From JACDBE01 sp963714055 (GTDB lineage Bacteria; Actinomycetota; Acidimicrobiia; Spongiisociales; UBA5794): DNA of 64,000 nt. The translations under genes were made by a program, and so were the position numbers. Where the stretch lies: NCBI GenBank assembly GCA_963714055.1, contig OY970227.1, positions 2,294,001 through 2,358,000 on the forward strand, written 5' to 3'. Every line of letters begins with the position of its first letter. Position 1 is the stretch's first letter. Positions 59,391-64,000 of the stretch are shown here, piece by piece. The notes below the pieces were generated by a model. The model saw only the letters and a list, made by a program, of their open reading frames with translations. It ran no database searches and had not been told where the DNA came from.

Positions 59391-59706
59391 GTGCGGGCCG
59401 GGCGGGTGACGGTCGTCGTCGCCGGCCTCTGGCTGGTGGTCTGCATCCTGCTCAGGCACCGAGACCGAGGAGGCCACCGGCGTCGTCGTCGACGTGACCG
59501 GCGACATCGTCACGGTGGAGCGGTTCGCCATCCAGACCGCCGCCGGCGACCTGCTGGAGCTGGAGGTCGCCCCTGGGGTGGTGTTCGCCGACGGGGCCCC
59601 GATCGGGCACCTCTCGGAGCATCTCCAGACCGGGGCGCCCGTGGTGGTCCGCTACGAGGTGCTCGACGACGGCACCAGGGTGGTCCAGGCGATCGACGAC
59701 GCCTGA
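59391..59706 (+). CDS. Small lipoprotein of the cta operon, one frame break
   Basis: About 104 residues. GTG 59391 begins a signal peptide (VVVAGLWLVV). A one-base shift near 59448 then gives CSGTETEEATGVVVDVTGDIVTVE, placing a Cys in a lipobox, followed by a compact beta domain (RFAIQTAAGDLLELEVAPGVVF ... VVVRYEVLDDGTRVVQAIDD). It resembles a small OB-like periplasmic domain. It starts two bases after ctaG and probably acts at the oxidase. Function unknown. Confidence 0.6.
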
Positions 59707-59728
59707 CGCCCGGCGACCCGCGTCAGGC
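59701..59728. terminator. Hairpin built from two convergent stop codons
   Basis: GCCTGACGC (59701-59709) and GCGTCAGGC (59720-59728) are perfectly complementary 9-base arms. Each arm contains the stop codon of one of the two genes that meet here (TGA 59704-59706 and TCA 59723-59725). A bidirectional terminator without a T-run is likely. Confidence 0.55.
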
Positions 59729-60460
59729 CGGCTCTTCGGAGCGGCCTTCCCAGGGCCGGTAGGCGAGGAGGGTGGCCCCGCCCAGCACGACGGCGCCGGC
59801 GACGGAGAACACGATGATGGCGGCTGTCCCCTCGAGGGCGAGGAGCAACTCGGCCAAGGCGACGGCGAACCCGGCTACGAGGACAAGCGCCATGATCGAT
59901 GTGCCGATCGCCCGGCTCGCCTCGCGGATCAGCGCCGCCGGGCTGGCCGGCCACGCCTCGCCGCCGAGCCCGAGGACCTCGGGCCGGGCGAGCCGGTCGA
60001 CGACGCCGGCGGTGACCGCTCCCGCCACAGCCCCACCGATGAGCCCGCCGACGATCATGGCGGTCAGCGGGATGGTCACGATGCCGTCCACGCTCTCGCC
60101 GAACAGCAGGATCGTGGCCCGGATGACCGCATACCCGAACAGGGCGAACACCGCGGCGGCGGCCGGGACGAGCCAGCGGAGCGGGAAGCGGGGGGCGTCG
60201 GGCTCCGACTCCCGCCCGAAGGCGTAGACGGCTGCGGCCACCCCGGCACCGGACACCAGCCCGGCGACGATCACCAGGAGATAGGTCCAGCCGGTGGAGG
60301 CGGTGAAGGCGAGATCGGCCGCGGCCGACCCTTCCGATACCGGGGTGGCGGTGGCGGTGGGAAGGGCGAAGCGGCCACCGAGCACGGCCATCGCCGCCAA
60401 GGCGAGGAGAGCGCCGAGCAGGGAGCCCCATCCGGCCGTCCTGATCCGGGATGTCCGCAT
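59723..60460 (-). CDS. Membrane protein of unknown function
   Basis: 245 residues with about six hydrophobic segments (SLLGALLALAAMAVLGG, WTYLLVIVAGLVSGAGVAAAV, LRWLVPAAAAVFALFGYAVI, IPLTAMIVGGLIGGAVAGAV, SIMALVLVAGFAVALAELLL, IIVFSVAGAVVLGGATLLAY). No family recognised. The region from 60461 to 60598 upstream shows no gene, only GC-rich inverted stretches. Confidence 0.55.
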   Translation of the reverse strand: MRTSRIRTAGWGSLLGALLALAAMAVLGGRFALPTATATPVSEGSAAADLAFTASTGWTYLLVIVAGLVSGAGVAAAVYAFGRESEPDAPRFPLRWLVPAAAAVFALFGYAVIRATILLFGESVDGIVTIPLTAMIVGGLIGGAVAGAVTAGVVDRLARPEVLGLGGEAWPASPAALIREASRAIGTSIMALVLVAGFAVALAELLLALEGTAAIIVFSVAGAVVLGGATLLAYRPWEGRSEEPA

Positions 60461-60598
60461 CGCCTCAGCGGCCTCTCGTCCGGCAACGGCGGCGAGTGTA
60501 ACGGCTGCATGCCTGCGCCCGAGAAGAGCACAGCCCGCGATGGGGTAGGGGCCCCATCTGCGGGAGGAGCCGTGCGCAGCACGGCGGGAGTGTCCAGC

Positions 60599-61492
60599 TC
60601 AGAAGCGGGTGCAGGCGTCGGGGGAGTAGATGCCGCGGACGGCGCCCTCCGCCAACGGGCCCCACAGGAGGAGGTTGCCGCTCTGACTGCTGCTCACCGT
60701 CCAGATCTCGCCGAGCTCCGGGTCGTCGGCCTGCTCGACGTCGAAACCGTCGTAGACCTCTTCGACGTTACGGAACGAGTCGCCCAGCTTGATGCCCGAC
60801 AGCGTTGCCAGCTCGGCCGCCTCGCTGGAGAACCCGCCGTACGACAGGTCGAGCCGGTAGCCGCCCAAGAACTCCTGCCCGTCGGGGTCGACGACGACCA
60901 CCGCGGCGAACGGTCCCCAGGCGACGATCCGCTCGATGTCTCCGTCGCACACCCCGTACTCGCCGGTCGAGGTCTGCGGGCCGGTGTCGGAGCCCGGCTC
61001 GCCGAGGCTGGCGATCAGCCGCCCGATGGCCTCCTCGGCCGGCTGCCCGAGCAGGACCGGGCCGATCCCGTCGGCGGCGAGGGTGAGCTCTTCGATGGGC
61101 ACCGGGTCGCCCTGGGCGGTGTACGGAGTCCCGCCGCCGTTCCCCGCCCGTGTGGTGCCACTCGGCTCCCCGGTGGTCGCCGTCCCGTTGTCATCGGGCG
61201 GGGTCGTGGTTCCGCCGTCCGGTGCGCCGGTGCTCCCCTCGGGTGCGACGGTGGTGCCGCCGGCTTCGCCGAGCCCGCCGCTGTCGCTGCTGAAGAGCTG
61301 GAACAGGGCGATGCTGGCCACCACCAGGAGCAACCCGACCACCATGCCGGTGAGGAGCGGTGACCGTGGGGGAGGGCTTCCGGGCCCCTGCTTGGATGGC
61401 GGTCCCGCCGGTGGTCCCCCGCCGGGGGTGGAATGCCCCTCGTAGGGTTCGATCCCGGCGAAGGGGTCGTTGGGATCGAATCGGTCGCTCAC
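60599..61492 (-). CDS. Membrane-anchored protein with a C-terminal module shared with the gene at 63630
   Basis: 297 residues. A cytoplasmic Pro/Gly-rich head (DPNDPFAGIEPYEG), one membrane helix (LLTGMVVGLLLVVASIALFQLF), a Gly/Thr linker of 60 residues, and an outside domain with CDGDIERIVAWGPFAAVVVVD, GGYRLDLSY, LSGIKLGDSFRNVEEVYDGFDV, LLLWGPLAEG and VRGIYSPDACTRF. Two cysteines may pair. The same order of motifs occurs in the truncated gene at the right edge. The start is GTG 61492. CAGGAGCTCCTG, a perfect palindrome (61492-61503), contains its ribosome binding site. Next to the LCP fusion on the same strand. Unknown function. Confidence 0.6.
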   Translation of the reverse strand: MSDRFDPNDPFAGIEPYEGHSTPGGGPPAGPPSKQGPGSPPPRSPLLTGMVVGLLLVVASIALFQLFSSDSGGLGEAGGTTVAPEGSTGAPDGGTTTPPDDNGTATTGEPSGTTRAGNGGGTPYTAQGDPVPIEELTLAADGIGPVLLGQPAEEAIGRLIASLGEPGSDTGPQTSTGEYGVCDGDIERIVAWGPFAAVVVVDPDGQEFLGGYRLDLSYGGFSSEAAELATLSGIKLGDSFRNVEEVYDGFDVEQADDPELGEIWTVSSSQSGNLLLWGPLAEGAVRGIYSPDACTRF

Positions 61493-61588
61493 AGGAGCTC
61501 CTGGCTGGTCATCCGGGGGGCCACGACCGGCATTGTACGGGGGGCCGGGACAAAGCCCGGGTTTGGTGATCGGCGATGCCGGGGGTTG

Positions 61589-63514
61589 TCAGGAGGTCCG
61601 GGTGGGGGCGAGGTCGGGGAAGGCCTCGCTGAGTACCTGGTCGAAAGGCAGCACGGGCACGAGGACCATCTCCCCTGCCGAGGTGAGCTCGTCGGCGACC
61701 GGGATCTCGAGGCGCTCCAACTCGGCGACGTCGATCCCCCGCAGGCTCCACATCAGGCTGAGGGCGTCGCCCATGCCCAAGTCTTCGTCGATGCTGAACG
61801 CCCCGGTGAGGCCGGCAACGGTTCGGGTGAGATCCTCGAACGAGTCGAGCCGGCTCAGCTCCGCGAACACCTGGAGGATCACGTCCTGCTGGCGCTGATT
61901 GCGGGTCAGGTCGTTGACCCCCTCCATCGTCTGCCAGCGCCCGTCGACGAGCTCCTGGGTCCGTCGGGAGCGGACCCAGGCCAGGGCCTGGGCCCCGGTG
62001 GCGTTGGTGCAGCCGGCGGGGAGCTGCAACTCGGCACGCGAGTCGCGCACCGGGTAGTCGACGCAGATCTCCACACCGCCCACCTGGTCGACGATCTCCT
62101 CGAACCCCTCGAAGTCGAACAAGGCGAAGTGGTCGATCTCGATGCCGGTGAACTGGTGGATGGCGAGCGCCAGCAGGGCCGGTCCCTCGATGCCTTTGTC
62201 CGGGCAGCCCTCCAAGGCGCCGTTGATCTTGTCGAGGCTGTTGGTGCACGGGTTGTTGATGTACAGGTCACGGGGTATCGACACCATGACGGGGTCGCCG
62301 CCGTCTGCCGGGATGATGGTGAGGATGATCACGTCGGCCAGCTGCCCGGACAGGTCGCTGCCCACGATGAGCAGCGACAGGAAGTCGCCCTCCGCGGTAG
62401 GGAGAGCGGCAACGGCATTGGCCGCCGCCTCGGGGAGCTCGCTGACATCGATGCCGTCGTCGGGTAGCGGCAGGACCTCCGAAGCGGCGGCGATGTCCAT
62501 GCTGAGCCGATCGACGTTGCGCCACGAGTTCCAGATCTGGACCCCGTTGAACAGGGCGTACCCCACCATCACCAGGAGGGCCGTGGCCAGGCCACGCTTC
62601 AGGCTGCGCAGGACCGGGTGCTGGTGGGCGGATGGCGGGGTCGGTGCCGCCTCGTTGACCAGGTAGCCGATCGGAGGTGCGCCGAGGCTGCGGAGCCGGT
62701 CGACAGACTGGCTCACCGTGCCCTTGTCCATCGCCCGGGGGAGGACCAGCAGGGTCCCGTCGGCGAGCGCCCCGAGGGCGTCGATGGCCGGGCCACCCTC
62801 GACGGGCGTGTCGATGAGGACGACGTCGGCACTGGTCGCCACGTCCTCGACCGCCGCCGCCACCTCCGAGCGTTGCAGCACCGGGGCGTCGGGGTCAGCC
62901 TGCCCTGCCGGGATGAACGGCAAGCGACTGGTCGAGTCGACCGACCACAACCGGGAGGCCTCGCCCAGCGTCGCCTGCCCCTTGGCCAGCTCGACGAGCC
63001 CGGGCGAGACGCCGGTGTGGCCGAAGTTGCTGAGCCTGGCGTCGGTGATGTCCCCGTCGATCAGCAGGGTGCGCCGGCCGGCCCGGGTGGCGGCGACGGC
63101 GAGGTTGAGGGCGGCAGTGGTGGCCCCCTGGCCTTCGACCACGCCGGCGACGAGGAGGATCCGCCCCCGGGTCAGTGCCTCCATCCGGCTGGCGGCCCGC
63201 TGGTACGCCGCCGCCGCCGACGAGGTCGGCGTGGTGAGGGTCGGGCTCGGTGAGCCCGGGGTGTCGGGGATGCTTCCCAGGTTGGGGAGGTCGAGCAACT
63301 TGCCGACCGGCCGGGTCCCACCTGCGAGGTACCAGGCGAACCAGAACAGCGCGGCCACCACCCCGCCCAGCGCGGCGGCGAGGATGGTCCCGGTGGTGGT
63401 GGGCCACAGCCGCAGCCCCACCGCGAACGCTCCCAGTCCCATCGCCACCGACACGAGGTTCGGCCACGCCAAGGCGCGGCGTAGCCGGTTGGGGTATGGA
63501 TCGGCCTTGTTCAT
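61589..63514 (-). CDS. Fusion of a tyrosine-kinase-like ATPase domain with a LytR-CpsA-Psr ligase
   Basis: 641 residues. Two N-terminal helices (NLVSVAMGLGAFAVGLRLW; AALGGVVAALFWFAWYLA) precede a CpsD/BY-kinase-like domain (LLVAGVVEGQGATTAALNLAVAATRAGRRTLLIDGDI ... GVSPGLVELAKGQATLGEA ... DVVLIDTPVEGGPAIDALGALADGTLLVLP), a third helix (GLATALLVMVGYALFNGVQIW), and an extracytoplasmic LCP domain (VSIPRDLYINNPCTNSLDKINGALEG, DFEGFEEIVDQVGGVEICVDYPVRD, ALAWVRSRRTQE, LTRNQRQQDVI). The Walker A reads GQGATT in place of GxGKS/T, so it lacks the lysine. The LCP half keeps the polyprenyl-phosphate arginines. It could tie polymer export control to ligation onto the wall. Confidence 0.85.
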   Translation of the reverse strand: MNKADPYPNRLRRALAWPNLVSVAMGLGAFAVGLRLWPTTTGTILAAALGGVVAALFWFAWYLAGGTRPVGKLLDLPNLGSIPDTPGSPSPTLTTPTSSAAAAYQRAASRMEALTRGRILLVAGVVEGQGATTAALNLAVAATRAGRRTLLIDGDITDARLSNFGHTGVSPGLVELAKGQATLGEASRLWSVDSTSRLPFIPAGQADPDAPVLQRSEVAAAVEDVATSADVVLIDTPVEGGPAIDALGALADGTLLVLPRAMDKGTVSQSVDRLRSLGAPPIGYLVNEAAPTPPSAHQHPVLRSLKRGLATALLVMVGYALFNGVQIWNSWRNVDRLSMDIAAASEVLPLPDDGIDVSELPEAAANAVAALPTAEGDFLSLLIVGSDLSGQLADVIILTIIPADGGDPVMVSIPRDLYINNPCTNSLDKINGALEGCPDKGIEGPALLALAIHQFTGIEIDHFALFDFEGFEEIVDQVGGVEICVDYPVRDSRAELQLPAGCTNATGAQALAWVRSRRTQELVDGRWQTMEGVNDLTRNQRQQDVILQVFAELSRLDSFEDLTRTVAGLTGAFSIDEDLGMGDALSLMWSLRGIDVAELERLEIPVADELTSAGEMVLVPVLPFDQVLSEAFPDLAPTRTS

Positions 63515-63583
63515 GGTGTATCGGGCTTCATCGGGCTGGGGGCGTCATGGATAACCGGGGGGTGAGGGACCCGCTCATCATAC

Positions 63584-63629
63584 GGTGGCGTCGGACTTGT
63601 CGGCCTCGTCCGGCAGGTCCGACGCCACC
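63584..63629 (-). terminator. Hairpin after the right-edge gene
   Basis: GGTGGCGTCGGAC (63584-63596) and GTCCGACGCCACC (63617-63629) are perfect 13-base arms, starting right after the stop at 63632-63630. No T-run follows on the minus strand. Confidence 0.6.
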
Positions 63630-64000
63630 TCACCCGGAGGGTGTCGGGCCACCATCGCAGGGGTCGGGCGAGTAGATCCCGAGCACCGATCCGTCCGGCT
63701 CGCTCGAGGAGACGGGCCCCCACAAAAGGGTGACCCCGTCGGAGCGCACCAGGATGAAGTGGAGGGAACCGTCGATCTCCTCGTAGGAGATGTCGAACTC
63801 CGGATAGACCGACTCGAGGTGCTCGATCGTGTCGCCCAGCGACAGTTCGGAGAGGGTCGACAGCCCTGCGGTTGGGTGGGCGGCCGGCTCGTTGTCCAGG
63901 CGGTACCCAGCGAGGGCCCCGTCCTCGGGGGTGCCGGTGAACAAGGCGGTGAGGGGGCCCCAGGTGGCGGTGAACCCGGGTTCGCCCGGGCACAGGCCGA
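63630..64000 (-). CDS. C-terminal part of a protein paralogous to the one at 60599, cut by the window edge
   Basis: Open from the right edge to the stop at 63632-63630, about 123 residues: CPGEPGFTATWGPLTALFTG, ALAGYRLDNEP, LSELSLGDTIEHLESVYPEFDISYEEID, LLWGPVSSSEPDGSVLGIYSPDPCDGG. Motifs WGP, GYRLD, LGD, VY..FD, LLWGP and GIYSPD..C follow the same order as in the 297-residue protein at 60599-61492, so the two are paralogs flanking the ATPase-LCP fusion. The 5' end lies outside the window. Confidence 0.62.
   Translation of the reverse strand, partial: GLCPGEPGFTATWGPLTALFTGTPEDGALAGYRLDNEPAAHPTAGLSTLSELSLGDTIEHLESVYPEFDISYEEIDGSLHFILVRSDGVTLLWGPVSSSEPDGSVLGIYSPDPCDGGPTPSG

Noticed and set aside
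1..64000. tRNA, rRNA, CRISPR arrays, insertion sequences, prophage genes
   Set aside because: None could be supported on reading both strands: no T-loop motifs in a tRNA context, no short spaced repeats beyond the two hairpin units, and no transposase or integrase motifs.

Overview
The window is high-GC DNA (roughly 70%) with densely packed genes, many in 4-base ATGA/GTGA overlaps, frequent GTG and TTG starts, T-rich lipoprotein linkers, a monoderm-type Flp/Tad locus, a caa3-type oxidase and many apparently leaderless -10 elements (TAnnnT placed 6-9 bases before the start codon). This points to an actinobacterium. Acidimicrobiia or a relative is my best guess, but that is inference because no rRNA is present. 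No tRNA, rRNA, CRISPR array, insertion sequence or prophage was seen. The only mobile element found is an intein. About twenty single-base frame breaks interrupt otherwise conserved genes, clustered at 7-17 kb and around 50-59 kb. Most look like consensus errors rather than pseudogenes.

Layout. 0-8.4 kb: TetR regulator, delta-1-pyrroline-5-carboxylate dehydrogenase and a class III aminotransferase (amino acid catabolism), a Bax-inhibitor-like membrane protein, a membrane-embedded lipase-like protein, and a VOC-family protein divergent from a MarR regulator. 8.4-17.5 kb: class II (B12-dependent) ribonucleotide reductase with an intein in its substrate loop and an NrdR-type promoter, then a sulfotransferase, an MFS transporter and an AAE17/18-like acyl-CoA synthetase. 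17.5-25.2 kb: a complete Flp/Tad pilus operon (CpaB, CpaE, CpaF, TadB, TadC, pilin, three TadE/G-like proteins) behind a clear promoter, followed by a LysM protein. 25.2-33.6 kb: SulP transporter, TGS-domain GTPase, and a GcvT-like / PYROXD2-like / Rieske oxygenase group suggestive of methylated-amine catabolism.

33.6-40.4 kb: heme A synthesis (ctaA, ctaB), a phosphotransferase, a cupredoxin-like lipoprotein, a ribbon-helix-helix-like protein under an almost consensus promoter with palindromes, a KDPG-type aldolase, two tandem hairpin repeats, and then the best regulatory find of the window. That find is a leaderless 21-residue peptide carrying Trp, Tyr, Phe and Trp codons, followed by a terminator and a matching antiterminator, directly upstream of a DAHP-synthase-like domain fused to chorismate mutase. 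The DAHP synthase half has lost its metal and substrate ligands. 40.4-52.8 kb: amidohydrolase, DUF2252, PIN-PhoH, a sucrose module (GH100-like invertase, sucrose-phosphate synthase, sucrose-phosphatase), HIT protein, MFS protein, HflX, CBS protein, ferredoxin.

52.8-59.7 kb: an HTH membrane protein, a thioredoxin-like lipoprotein and the cytochrome c oxidase operon ctaC-D-E-F-G plus a small lipoprotein. It depends on the ctaA/ctaB genes 20 kb away for heme A. 59.7-64 kb: a membrane protein and an envelope cluster. In that cluster a tyrosine-kinase-like ATPase domain (without the P-loop lysine) is fused to a LytR-CpsA-Psr ligase and flanked by two paralogous secreted modules ending in GIYSPD. 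The strongest candidates for undescribed biology are the aromatic-amino-acid attenuator with its pseudo-DAHPS/chorismate mutase and the ATPase-LCP fusion with its paralogous neighbours.
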